NCBI GenBank assembly: GCA_937952285.1
Contig: CALFZE010000131.1
Coordinates: 1 to 29,573 of the forward strand
DNA: 29,573 bases
Direction: 5' to 3'
DNA from: UBA2428 sp002343545
GTDB lineage: Bacteria > Bdellovibrionota > UBA2428
Part shown: in pieces, positions 1-6,926 of the stretch
How positions within the stretch are numbered: the stretch's first letter is position 1
Layout of the letters: every line of letters starts with the position of its first letter
Made by a program: the position numbers and the translations under genes
The notes under the pieces: generated by a model
What the model was told of the DNA's origin: nothing
Database searches by the model: none
The model's input: only the letters and a program-made list of their open reading frames with translations

Positions 1-927
1 GGGGTGCAGGTTCACGGCCTTGAAGACTTCGGGGTCGACCATGCCCGAACCGCCGATCTCGATGAAACCGGAATTCTTGCAGGTCTTGCACCCCTTGCCG
101 CGGCAGAAGCAGCACTGGATATCGATCTCGGCCGAAGGCTCGGTGAAGGGGAAGAACGAAGGACGCAAACGCACCTTGAGTTCCATGCCGAAGAACTCAC
201 GCACCATCGTGGCGAGCGTGCCCTTGAGGTCGGCCATCGTGATGTCGCGATCCACGACGAGCGCTTCGATCTGGTGGAACATCGGCGAGTGGGTCGCGTC
301 GTAGTCCGCGCGGTAGACGCGGCCCGGCGCGATCATGCGCAGGGGCGGGCGTTGGCGCAGCATCGTACGCGGCTGCACGGGCGAGGTGTGCGTGCGCAAC
401 ACGAGTCCCGCGCCGCCCTCGACGTAGAAGGTATCCTGCGCCGCGCGCGAAGGATGGTGCGCGGGAATATTGAGCGCGTCGAAGTTATAGAACTCGTGCT
501 CGACCTCGGGGCCGACCTCCACGACGAAGCCCATCGAGCCCAGGATCGCGACGAGCTCGTCCTGCACGATCTGCACGGGATGCGGCGCGAGGCCACGGTG
601 CTTGCGACCGGGGAGGCTCACGTCCACGCGATCGGCTTCGAGCTTGGCGGCCATCTCGCGTTCGCCGATCGTCGCGCCGAGCGCGTTGAGTTGGGTCTCG
701 AGCTTCGCGCGAATCGCGTTCGCGCGCGCGCCGACCTTCGGCCGATCTTCGGGAGAAAGCGCGCCCATCTCGCGCATGACGCCGGCGAGCGGACTCTTCT
801 TGCCGAGCCATTCGACGCGGATCTTCTCGAGATCGGCACTCGATTCGACGCGCGCAAAGAGCGACTCAGCTTCTTGCCCCAAACGATCGAGTTCTTTCAG
901 AATTTCTTCTAAACCTTTGGCCGCCAT
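1..927 (-). CDS. pheS: Phenylalanyl-tRNA synthetase alpha subunit, 3' end beyond window
   Basis: PheS pairs with PheT to charge tRNA-Phe in the cytoplasm. The 309 codons visible begin MAAKGLEEILKELDRLG, a typical N-terminal coiled-coil arm. The class II core follows: HHPSRAAQDTFYVEGG, LRTHTSPVQPR, the MFHQIEALVVD stretch, and the Cys-rich FCRGKGCKTCKNSGF segment that precedes IEIGGSGMVDP in bacterial PheS. About 30-45 C-terminal residues lie left of position 1. The ATG at 927-925 is preceded by an AGGGA Shine-Dalgarno-like run inside a 13-bp palindrome. In many bacteria pheS directly follows rplT; here two opposite-strand genes separate them, so pheS must have its own promoter, which I could not place with confidence. 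Identification is secure. Confidence 0.95.
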   Translation of the reverse strand, partial: MAAKGLEEILKELDRLGQEAESLFARVESSADLEKIRVEWLGKKSPLAGVMREMGALSPEDRPKVGARANAIRAKLETQLNALGATIGEREMAAKLEADRVDVSLPGRKHRGLAPHPVQIVQDELVAILGSMGFVVEVGPEVEHEFYNFDALNIPAHHPSRAAQDTFYVEGGAGLVLRTHTSPVQPRTMLRQRPPLRMIAPGRVYRADYDATHSPMFHQIEALVVDRDITMADLKGTLATMVREFFGMELKVRLRPSFFPFTEPSAEIDIQCCFCRGKGCKTCKNSGFIEIGGSGMVDPEVFKAVNLHP

Positions 928-940
928 ATAGGGTCCCTAT
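928..940. repeat. 13-bp palindrome abutting the pheS start codon
   Basis: The sequence has perfect 6-base arms, ATAGGG and CCCTAT, around one central base. It lies immediately upstream of the pheS ATG and contains the only Shine-Dalgarno-like bases. It could be a protein-binding site or chance; its RNA hairpin would be weak because the loop is too tight. Confidence 0.35.
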
Positions 941-992
941 TGGATCAAAGAAGCCTCGCGTTTTCGAGATCTTGGCCCAAAGTATTTCGGGT

Positions 993-1022
993 TTGACGGG
1001 ATTTGACTCGATGCGGCATAAT
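993..1022 (+). promoter_or_regulatory. Sigma70-type promoter for the secreted Cys/His protein gene
   Basis: TTGACG at 993-998 and CATAAT at 1017-1022 are separated by 18 bases. They lie 40 bases upstream of the ATG at 1062. Both hexamers are close to the sigma70 consensus in otherwise GC-rich DNA. Confidence 0.6.
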
Positions 1023-1061
1023 CGGCCACCCTCTGGGCCAGAAACGCAAAGGAGCTCCCCG

Positions 1062-1934
1062 ATGAAACGTCTCGCGACCTTGGCCCTTTCCCTCTTCTCG
1101 AGCCTGCCGGTCTTCGCGGCCGGCTTCAAGGGTAGCGTCGCCTTCGACGACGCCGACCGGGCCCGCCATCGCCAAGGACTTTCGACGATCCTCGCGACGG
1201 CCGCGAGCTGCTTGGAATCGCGTCACGAAGAACACCTCAAGTTCTACCGCCGCCACGGCATCTCGGCCTTCTACGGCGACCGCTCGAGCTTCGGCGCGAT
1301 GAACGTGGCCCAGCGGCGCGCGCACGTCGCCTCGCTCGGCAAGGATCCGCGCCTGGCCGATCTCATGAAGCCGACGAGCTGCGTGGGACTCACCCGGGAG
1401 TGCCTGGGCGCCGGCTTCGCGGCCGCGGGCCAAAGCGACCTTTGGCAAAAGATCGATGCCTACACGCGCGCCAACGCTTTCGACGGCAGCGCCATGCAGG
1501 CCGCCCTCCGCGAACTCGGCTGGAGCGTCTTCTTCTGGAACCCGAACCTCGCGAAGAACGCCGAGTGGGACGAGCAGGAAATCCGCCAGCACGGCGCCTC
1601 GAGCCCCGCGCGCGGGTGGCACGCCTACCGCTGGCTCACCGTCCAGAAGTCCGGCCAGTACTACTTCAACGCCGTCGACGACGCGCGTAGCTTCGTGAAC
1701 TTCGGCACGCGCGTGCCCACGCGCCTCGCCCGCGTTCCCTTCTTCGTGGGGGTCGCGCACACCGGCTACCACGTCTTCCCGGGCACCTTCGGCCACGTCA
1801 TCGAAGCCCACAGCACGCGGGCCATCACGGACCCGCAGACGGTCGAGTCGGCCGACTTCAACCCGCTCGCGACCGGCGGCGCCCCCCGCGGCCAATACCG
1901 CTCGGGCTTGCTGGCTCTGCCCCCCGGCTACTAA
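1062..1934 (+). CDS. Secreted protein with a possible NlpC/P60- or papain-like Cys/His site
   Basis: This 290-aa protein starts at the ATG at 1062, with AAAGGAG at 1048-1054 as ribosome binding site. A signal peptide (MKRLATLALSLFSSLPVFAA) is predicted to be cleaved near residue 20, so the protein should be periplasmic or secreted. I do not recognise a named family. The segment PTSCVGLTRECLGAGF (Cys107, Cys114) resembles the nucleophile helix of NlpC/P60-type cysteine peptidases. A later His-rich stretch, VAHTGYHVFPGTFGHVIEAH (His233, 237, 245, 250), could supply the partner histidine. The distance between the two is longer than in canonical NlpC/P60, so enzymatic function is a hypothesis. 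It has its own promoter and lies 73 bases upstream of a PLD-family lipoprotein gene on the same strand, suggesting an envelope-related pair. Confidence 0.6.
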   Translation: MKRLATLALSLFSSLPVFAAGFKGSVAFDDADRARHRQGLSTILATAASCLESRHEEHLKFYRRHGISAFYGDRSSFGAMNVAQRRAHVASLGKDPRLADLMKPTSCVGLTRECLGAGFAAAGQSDLWQKIDAYTRANAFDGSAMQAALRELGWSVFFWNPNLAKNAEWDEQEIRQHGASSPARGWHAYRWLTVQKSGQYYFNAVDDARSFVNFGTRVPTRLARVPFFVGVAHTGYHVFPGTFGHVIEAHSTRAITDPQTVESADFNPLATGGAPRGQYRSGLLALPPGY

Positions 1935-2007
1935 CGCCCTTCACGGGCAACGCCGGGGCCTTTCGCCACCTTTAGAAGCGCGGCTATCGCGCCGATGAGT
2001 CCGCGTG

Positions 2008-3417
2008 ATGGCACGCGTTTGGGTTCTACCTTCCCTGCTCTTCGTGGTTGGCTGCGCGACGCCCCCTCCGCTCCCCGCATCCGCCCCGATCGAGCGCGGC
2101 ACCGCCGCCTGGGGCGACTGCCGCAAAGGCGAAGGCCTGCCCATGGCCGACGGGCGCGTGCTCCGGGGCGACAATGGCTTCGCGGAATACCTCCCCGAGA
2201 ACGACACGTCCTGGGTTCGCCGGCTCCAAATGATCGAGTCGGCGACGCGCAAGATTCGGGTGCAGTACTTCATCCTGGAACCCGACGCCTACGGCAAGGC
2301 CCTGCTCGGCGCGCTGCTCGTGAAGCAGCGCGCGGGCGTCCAAGTCTCGCTCATGGTCGACGCCGTCGGGAGCCCCGCCCTGTCGAAACCGCTGCTCGGG
2401 AAAGACTACCTGGAAGAGCTCGCGAGCGCGGGTGCGGAAGTCCACATCTTCGCCCCCTTGTTCGCAACGCTGCGCCCTCGCCTCTTCGGCTCGAACCACG
2501 ACAAGCTCGTCATCGTGGACGACTGCCTCGTGCTCACGGGCGGACGCAACGTCGGCCGGCGCTACTTCGATGCCCCGAGCGTGGACCCGAAGGTCTACGC
2601 CGACGCAGACATCCTCGTGGAAGGCGCGAAACTCGCGAGCTGGGCCAACGGCGCCTACCGGGCCGAGGCCGAGCTCGCCCGCAATCGTCGCGTGCGGCCC
2701 GAAGTCGCGAACCGCAAGTCGCGCGCGCCCGAGCTACTGGCGGCCTACGCGACGGCCCTCGCCACGGCCAAACGCCACCCGGCGTGGCGGAAAGACTGGC
2801 GCCCCCGTCACGCGGGCCTTATCCGGATCTTCGACGGCGAATCCCGCTTCCATTCCCCCCAGATCCGCGACGCCTCCTTCGCGACGGAAGATCTTATCCG
2901 CGGCGCCAAACGCGGAGTCGTCATCAGCAATCCCTACGTCGTGCTGAGCGCCGACATGCTCGACGCCTTCCGCGCGGCGGCGAAGCGCGGAATTCCGATC
3001 ACCCTGCTCACGAATAGTCCGCTCTCGACGGACAGCCTGCCGACGCAAGCCGTTTTCCAACGCGAGTGGCCTTCGCTGCTGCGCGAGATTCCCACGCTGC
3101 GAATCTTCGCGAGCAAGGGCCCCGCGAAGCTTCACGCGAAGAGCATGGTGATCGACGACGACGTCGCCGTGGTCGGCAGCTACAACCTGGACAGTCTGAG
3201 CGATCGCATCAATTCGGAGCTTTTCGTCGCGGTCGAGTCCAAGCCGCTGGCGCGCGAGATCTCGACGCACATCAAGCGACAGATCCGCGACAACACGGTC
3301 GAATACCGCCTCGTCGAAGGGCGCGCGGTCGGCGCCGAACAGCTCGACGCCGCCAAGGAAATTCGCCGCATCCGCTGGCTCGAAGACGCGGCCCAAATCT
3401 TCCGCGACAAGCTCTGA
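2008..3417 (+). CDS. Lipoprotein with two phospholipase D (HKD) domains, cardiolipin-synthase-like
   Basis: PLD-superfamily enzymes hydrolyse or transfer phosphodiester bonds, for example in cardiolipin synthesis or phospholipid hydrolysis. The 469-aa protein has two HKD motifs: HDKLVIVD (His164, Lys166, Asp171), followed by GGRN, and HAKSMVID (His376, Lys378, Asp383), followed by GSYN. Both catalytic halves look intact. The N-terminus MARVWVLPSLLFVVGC is a lipoprotein signal with Cys16 as the lipidation site, so it should sit on a membrane facing the periplasm. Cardiolipin synthases normally use transmembrane helices instead. A GTG directly before the ATG (2005) could also start translation; no Shine-Dalgarno is visible for either. 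The gene converges on rplT, with a shared terminator-like hairpin at 3444-3475. The substrate is unknown. Confidence 0.85.
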   Translation: MARVWVLPSLLFVVGCATPPPLPASAPIERGTAAWGDCRKGEGLPMADGRVLRGDNGFAEYLPENDTSWVRRLQMIESATRKIRVQYFILEPDAYGKALLGALLVKQRAGVQVSLMVDAVGSPALSKPLLGKDYLEELASAGAEVHIFAPLFATLRPRLFGSNHDKLVIVDDCLVLTGGRNVGRRYFDAPSVDPKVYADADILVEGAKLASWANGAYRAEAELARNRRVRPEVANRKSRAPELLAAYATALATAKRHPAWRKDWRPRHAGLIRIFDGESRFHSPQIRDASFATEDLIRGAKRGVVISNPYVVLSADMLDAFRAAAKRGIPITLLTNSPLSTDSLPTQAVFQREWPSLLREIPTLRIFASKGPAKLHAKSMVIDDDVAVVGSYNLDSLSDRINSELFVAVESKPLAREISTHIKRQIRDNTVEYRLVEGRAVGAEQLDAAKEIRRIRWLEDAAQIFRDKL

Positions 3418-3433
3418 TTTATAAGGCGCAGGC

Positions 3434-3475
3434 CAAAACGCAAAAACCCCAAGCGCCTTGCGGCACCCGGGGTTT
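3434..3475 (-). terminator. Terminator downstream of rplT
   Basis: On the minus strand, AAACCCC (3475-3469) pairs with GGGGTTT (3450-3444), enclosing a nested GCC-GCAA-GGC hairpin, and is followed by TTTTTGCGTTTT. The T tract on the minus side makes this the end of the rpmI-rplT transcript. The stem may also slow plus-strand transcription leaving the PLD gene. Confidence 0.7.
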
Positions 3476-3511
3476 CGTCGTTCCGTGGGCCGCAGCCCTC
3501 AGAAGCAAGAA

Positions 3512-3859
3512 CTAGTTACGAGCGACTTGCGCGATGGCTTCGAAAGCCTTGCCGTCGTTCGCCGCGATGTCCGCGAGGACTTTGCGGTCGATCTGGACGT
3601 TGTGCTTCGTGAGGCCCGCGATGAGCTTCGAGTAGGTCATGTCGAGGTTGCGAGCGGCGGCGTTGATCCGTTGGATCCACAGGCCGCGGAACTCGCGCTT
3701 CTTGTCCTTCCGGTCGCGGAAGGCGTACTTCAGCGCGCGGGTAAGGACTTCATAGGCTTTCGAGAAAGAGCGGCTGCCCGAGTTACGGTAGCCTTCCGTC
3801 ATCTTCAGAACTTTTTTGTGTCGGCGACGGGTTTTAAACCCACCTTTTGCGCGCGGCAT
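3512..3859 (-). CDS. rplT: 50S ribosomal protein L20
   Basis: L20 is an early assembly protein of the large subunit that binds 23S rRNA, and in several bacteria it represses its own operon. The 115-aa protein matches the family length and shows its basic N-terminus (MPRAKGGFKTRRRHKK) and the conserved GLWIQRINAAARNLDMTYS region. The Shine-Dalgarno AAGGAGA at 3866-3872 lies six bases upstream of the ATG. It follows rpmI after an unusually long 104-base gap that contains two inverted repeats, and is followed by a terminator. Identification is secure. Confidence 0.98.
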   Translation of the reverse strand: MPRAKGGFKTRRRHKKVLKMTEGYRNSGSRSFSKAYEVLTRALKYAFRDRKDKKREFRGLWIQRINAAARNLDMTYSKLIAGLTKHNVQIDRKVLADIAANDGKAFEAIAQVARN

Positions 3860-3875
3860 TCTAGGTCTCCTTAAC

Positions 3876-3948
3876 GATCAGTGAACGATTTCGCTGATCT
3901 CATATACAATTTCGAAGGCGGAACCAACCCAAAATCGAGCGGTTCCGC
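3876..3948 (-). promoter_or_regulatory. Two stem-loops in the rpmI-rplT spacer
   Basis: Reading the minus strand, GCGGAACC (3948-3941) and GGTTCCGC (3925-3918) form a perfect 8-bp stem with a 15-base loop. GATCAG (3899-3894) and CTGATC (3881-3876) then form a 6-bp stem just upstream of the rplT Shine-Dalgarno. A TATATG hexamer (3906-3901) lies between them and might be a promoter element. L20 and L35 transcripts are often autoregulated by L20 binding to leader RNA, so an L20 site or an RNA-processing site is plausible. The stems are seen; the role is inferred. Confidence 0.45.
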
Positions 3949-3963
3949 GGCAAAACGAAAGGA

Positions 3964-4155
3964 CTACGGGAAAACGCGGTCGATCGCCTTTTGGTGGCCC
4001 GGAGCGATGTAGGCCGACTCGGCCAAGCGACGCAGGCGGCTGCCGCCCTTGCCCAGGTTCAAGTGACGAGCGCCGGGCTTACGGCGTTTGATTTTGCCCG
4101 TTCCGGTCCGCTTGAAACGCTTCTTCGCACCGGAGTGCGTCTTCATCTTCGGCAT
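3964..4155 (-). CDS. rpmI: 50S ribosomal protein L35
   Basis: L35 is a small basic protein of the large ribosomal subunit. The 63-aa sequence opens with the diagnostic MPKMKTHSGAKKRFKRTGTG and ends in AIDRVFP; length and composition fit the family. An AGGA-type Shine-Dalgarno lies about eight bases upstream. It sits in the standard infC-rpmI-rplT order, but a hairpin and a candidate promoter separate it from infC, so rpmI-rplT may be transcribed partly on its own. Confidence 0.97.
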   Translation of the reverse strand: MPKMKTHSGAKKRFKRTGTGKIKRRKPGARHLNLGKGGSRLRRLAESAYIAPGHQKAIDRVFP

Positions 4156-4173
4156 GATCTTTCCTAGCTCCCT

Positions 4174-4202
4174 ATAACAGTAACAGCGATTGAAGTCGGC
4201 AA
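4174..4202 (-). promoter_or_regulatory. Candidate promoter for rpmI-rplT
   Basis: On the minus strand TTGCCG (4202-4197) and TGTTAT (4179-4174) are spaced by 17 bases, leaving a leader of only about 12 bases before the rpmI ATG. The fit to the sigma70 consensus is moderate. A second -35-like TTGTCA lies further upstream without a good partner. Confidence 0.4.
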
Positions 4203-4272
4203 CATGCCACTCCGATCCCGCCTTGACAACAACTCATTTCAAAACCTTAGGCGGCCGGTCTTGAGAAATTTC

Positions 4273-4290
4273 GGGGGCTTAAACGCCCCC
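4273..4290 (-). terminator. Hairpin after infC, possible attenuator
   Basis: On the minus strand GGGGGC, a six-base loop and GCCCCC follow two codons' distance after the infC stop. The downstream tract GAAATTTC is only partly T-rich, so this is more likely a partial terminator or an mRNA-stabilising 3' stem than a full stop. It fits with a separate promoter for rpmI-rplT. Confidence 0.45.
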
Positions 4291-4298
4291 TTTAAAAC

Positions 4299-4958
4299 TT
4301 AGGTTCCGGACGGAGGACCACCGGCCCCGCCGGCGCCACGGTAACCCGGTCCCACCGGACCCCCCAGACCACCGCGGTTCTTCGGCGGCGGCGGCGGCGG
4401 AAGGCTCGCGACCAAGTGACCCGGCGCGAGCTTCTTGCCCGGCGGGATCGGCCCGAACATGCAAGCGAGACGCTTGCCTTCCATCTTCGGGTTCGTCTCG
4501 AGTACGGCTTTGTCCTCGAGCTTTTCCACGAATTCCTTGAGGGTCTGCCAACCCGTCTCGATGTGCTCGAGTTCACGGCCGCGGTAGAACACCGTGACCT
4601 TGACCTTGTCGCCTTCTTCCAAGAAGCCCACGGCGTTCTTCGCCTTGTGGTTCAGGTCATGCTCGTCCGTCTTCGGACGGATCTGGATTTCCTTCACCTC
4701 GACGACGACCTGGTTCTTCTTGGCCGCCTGGGTCTTCTTCTTCTCTTGGTACTTATACTTCCCGTAATCCATGATCTTGCAGACCGGCGGATCGGACTTC
4801 GCCGCGACTTCAACAAGATCAAGCCCCATGCTCTCGGCGAGCTGGACCGCCTGGCGCGTGTCCAGGATCCCGAGCTGTTCTCCGTCCTTGCCGATGACGC
4901 GGACGTAGGGGACCCGGATTTGGCGGTTGATGGGGAGCTCTTTGAAACCAGTGCTAAT
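4299..4958 (-). CDS. infC: Translation initiation factor IF-3 with ATT start and Pro/Gly tail
   Basis: IF-3 binds the 30S subunit and enforces correct start-codon choice. The N-domain begins STGFKELPINRQIRVPYVRV after the initiator, and the C-domain includes KSDPPVCKIMDYGKYKYQ and VKEIQIRPKTDEHDLNHK. No ATG, GTG or TTG precedes the conserved N-domain. ATT at 4958-4956 is the start, eight bases after a perfect AGGAGG (4972-4967). ATT starts are known for infC in other bacteria, where IF-3 discriminates against them to control its own level. The protein is 219 aa, longer than the usual 175-180. The extra part (about residues 187-219) is a low-complexity tail of six prolines then Gly/Pro repeats. 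The gap to thrS is 15 bases. Confidence 0.95.
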   Translation of the reverse strand: MSTGFKELPINRQIRVPYVRVIGKDGEQLGILDTRQAVQLAESMGLDLVEVAAKSDPPVCKIMDYGKYKYQEKKKTQAAKKNQVVVEVKEIQIRPKTDEHDLNHKAKNAVGFLEEGDKVKVTVFYRGRELEHIETGWQTLKEFVEKLEDKAVLETNPKMEGKRLACMFGPIPPGKKLAPGHLVASLPPPPPPKNRGGLGGPVGPGYRGAGGAGGPPSGT

Positions 4959-4966
4959 GAGAATGA

Positions 4967-4972
4967 CCTCCT
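4967..4972 (-). promoter_or_regulatory. Ribosome binding site fixing the infC ATT start
   Basis: This is a perfect AGGAGG directly after the thrS stop codon, eight bases before ATT at 4958. Another in-frame ATT sits two bases after the AGGAGG, too close to be used. The next in-frame ATG is 43 codons downstream, inside the conserved domain. Confidence 0.85.
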
Positions 4973-4973
4973 G

Positions 4974-6926
4974 TTAAGGGTTGCTCGGCGTCTTCGATGC
5001 CAAAGCCTCGGGCTTCGGAATGGCGGGACGCGCTTGCTTACGGAACTCCTCGAGCAGAGCCTCGACGGAGAGTCCTTGTTTTTGTTCACCCGACGAAGTC
5101 CGTAGACTCACGACCCGGGCTTCGGCTTCGCGGGCGCCGATCACGATCATGAAGGGAACCTTGGCTTGCTGGAAGTGTTTGATCTTCCCCGCGAGCTTGT
5201 CGTTGGAATCGTCCAAAGCGACACGGTAACCCTCGGACTCCAGCTTCGCGCGCAATTCGTGGGCGAACTTGACCGACTCTTCCGAGATCGTGAGGATCGC
5301 GGCTTGCGTCGGGCAGAGCCACATCGGGAAGTGACCCGCGGTGTGCTCGATGAAAATGCCCATGAAGCGCTCGAGCGATCCGGCGATCGCCCGGTGAATC
5401 ATGACGGGCGTGTGCGTGGTGTTGTCGGTGCCCGTGTACTCGAGTTCGAAACGACCCGGCATCTGGAAGTCGAGCTGGACCGTGCCGCACTGGTGCGTGC
5501 GACCGATGGAGTCCTTCAAGTGGAAGTCGATCTTCGGGCCGTAGAAGGCGCCGTCGCCCGGGTTCACCTTGAAGTCGATCCGGGCGGCCTTCAGCGTACG
5601 CTCGAGCGCGGCTTCGGCCTTATCCCAGACGGCCTCGTCGCCCATGCGTTTGGCCGGGCGCGTGGAGAGCTCCACGAAGAAGGTAAATCCGAGCGTGTTG
5701 TAGAAGAAACGCACCATCTCGAGGATGCGCGTGATCTCGCTCTCGATCTGGTTTTCGGTGCAGTACACGTGCGCGTCGTCCTGCACGAAACTGCGCACAC
5801 GGAAGAGGCCCGCGGTCACGCCGCTCCGCTCGTGGCGGTGCACGCGACCGAACTCGGCGAGACGCATCGGCAGGCTGCGGTAACTCGTGTGGCCCGTCTT
5901 GTAGATAAGACAGTGGCCCGGGCAGTTCATGGGCTTCACCGCGAAGTCGCGTTCGTCGACCTCGGTGAAGTACATGTTCTCGCGGTAGTTGTCGTAGTGA
6001 CCCGATTTCTTCCAGAGTTCTTGCGAGAGAATCAGCGGAGAGATGACGTCCTGGTAACCGAAGGAACGGTTCAGGTCGCGCAGGAAGGACTGCAGCTCGG
6101 CGTAGATGAAGGCGCCCGCCGGATGGAAAAAGGGCGACGCGGGAGCCTCGGCGTGAAAGCTGAAGAGCCCCATGTCGGTGCCGATGCGGCGGTGGTCGCG
6201 CTTCTTGGCTTCTTCGAGTTGGTGCAGGTAGGCCTTGAGGCCGTCCTTCGAAGCGAAGGCGGTTCCGTAGATCCGCGCGAGCATGGCGTTCTTCTCGTCG
6301 CCACGCCAGTAGGCGCCCGCCACGCTCATGAGCTTGATCGCCGGGATGTCGCTCGTGTAGGGCACGTGCGGGCCGCGGCAAAGGTCCACGAAGTCGTCGT
6401 TGTGCCAGTAGACTGAGACGGAATCCTGGCCAGACTTCGCGGCGAGGTCCTGGATGATCTCGACCTTGTAGTGTTCGCCGAGACCTTTGAAGTACTCGAC
6501 GGCCTTCGCGACGGACCAGTCTTCGCGGCGCACTTTTTTGCGCGCTTTGACGATGTTGCCCATCTCGGCTTCGATCGCCGCGAGGTCTTCTTCCTTGAAG
6601 CCGCCCTCACGGACGAAGTCGTAATAGAAGCCCGTTTCGATGACGGGACCGATGGTCACCTGAACCTGCGGGTAGAGTTTCTTGACCGCTTCGGCGAGCA
6701 CGTGCGCCGTGCTGTGACGAATGATGTCGAGGCCTTCGGGCGTGTCGGGGCCCACGAACTCGACCGTGCCCGTCGTCGGAAAGGGCTGGTGCAGGTCGTA
6801 GACCGTCCCTTCGTGCTTATATCCGATGACTTTCCCGACGCGCGGGAGTTCCTTTAAGGCTTCAAAACCCGTCTTCGCTCCCTCTTTGAGAGGGTGGCGA
6901 CTACCACCGAGAACCGCTTCCATCAT
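4974..6926 (-). CDS. thrS: Threonyl-tRNA synthetase
   Basis: ThrS charges tRNA-Thr and edits mischarged serine. The 650-aa protein is full length. It has an N-terminal TGS-like region, the editing domain with HSTAHVLAEAVKKLYP (the H-x3-H site), and the class II core with PMNCPGHCLIYK and HRHERSGVTAGLFRVRSF. MIHRAIAGSLERFMGI carries the last zinc-ligand histidine, and a C-terminal anticodon-binding domain follows. There is no strong Shine-Dalgarno. The ATG at 6926 overlaps the speA stop as ATGA, so translation is probably coupled to speA; a second ATG follows immediately. infC begins 15 bases downstream, the classical order. Confidence 0.97.
   Translation of the reverse strand: MMEAVLGGSRHPLKEGAKTGFEALKELPRVGKVIGYKHEGTVYDLHQPFPTTGTVEFVGPDTPEGLDIIRHSTAHVLAEAVKKLYPQVQVTIGPVIETGFYYDFVREGGFKEEDLAAIEAEMGNIVKARKKVRREDWSVAKAVEYFKGLGEHYKVEIIQDLAAKSGQDSVSVYWHNDDFVDLCRGPHVPYTSDIPAIKLMSVAGAYWRGDEKNAMLARIYGTAFASKDGLKAYLHQLEEAKKRDHRRIGTDMGLFSFHAEAPASPFFHPAGAFIYAELQSFLRDLNRSFGYQDVISPLILSQELWKKSGHYDNYRENMYFTEVDERDFAVKPMNCPGHCLIYKTGHTSYRSLPMRLAEFGRVHRHERSGVTAGLFRVRSFVQDDAHVYCTENQIESEITRILEMVRFFYNTLGFTFFVELSTRPAKRMGDEAVWDKAEAALERTLKAARIDFKVNPGDGAFYGPKIDFHLKDSIGRTHQCGTVQLDFQMPGRFELEYTGTDNTTHTPVMIHRAIAGSLERFMGIFIEHTAGHFPMWLCPTQAAILTISEESVKFAHELRAKLESEGYRVALDDSNDKLAGKIKHFQQAKVPFMIVIGAREAEARVVSLRTSSGEQKQGLSVEALLEEFRKQARPAIPKPEALASKTPSNP

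Noticed and set aside
5166..6416. 416-codon plus-strand open frame
   Set aside because: It is antisense to the thrS catalytic core; composition indicates a shadow frame.
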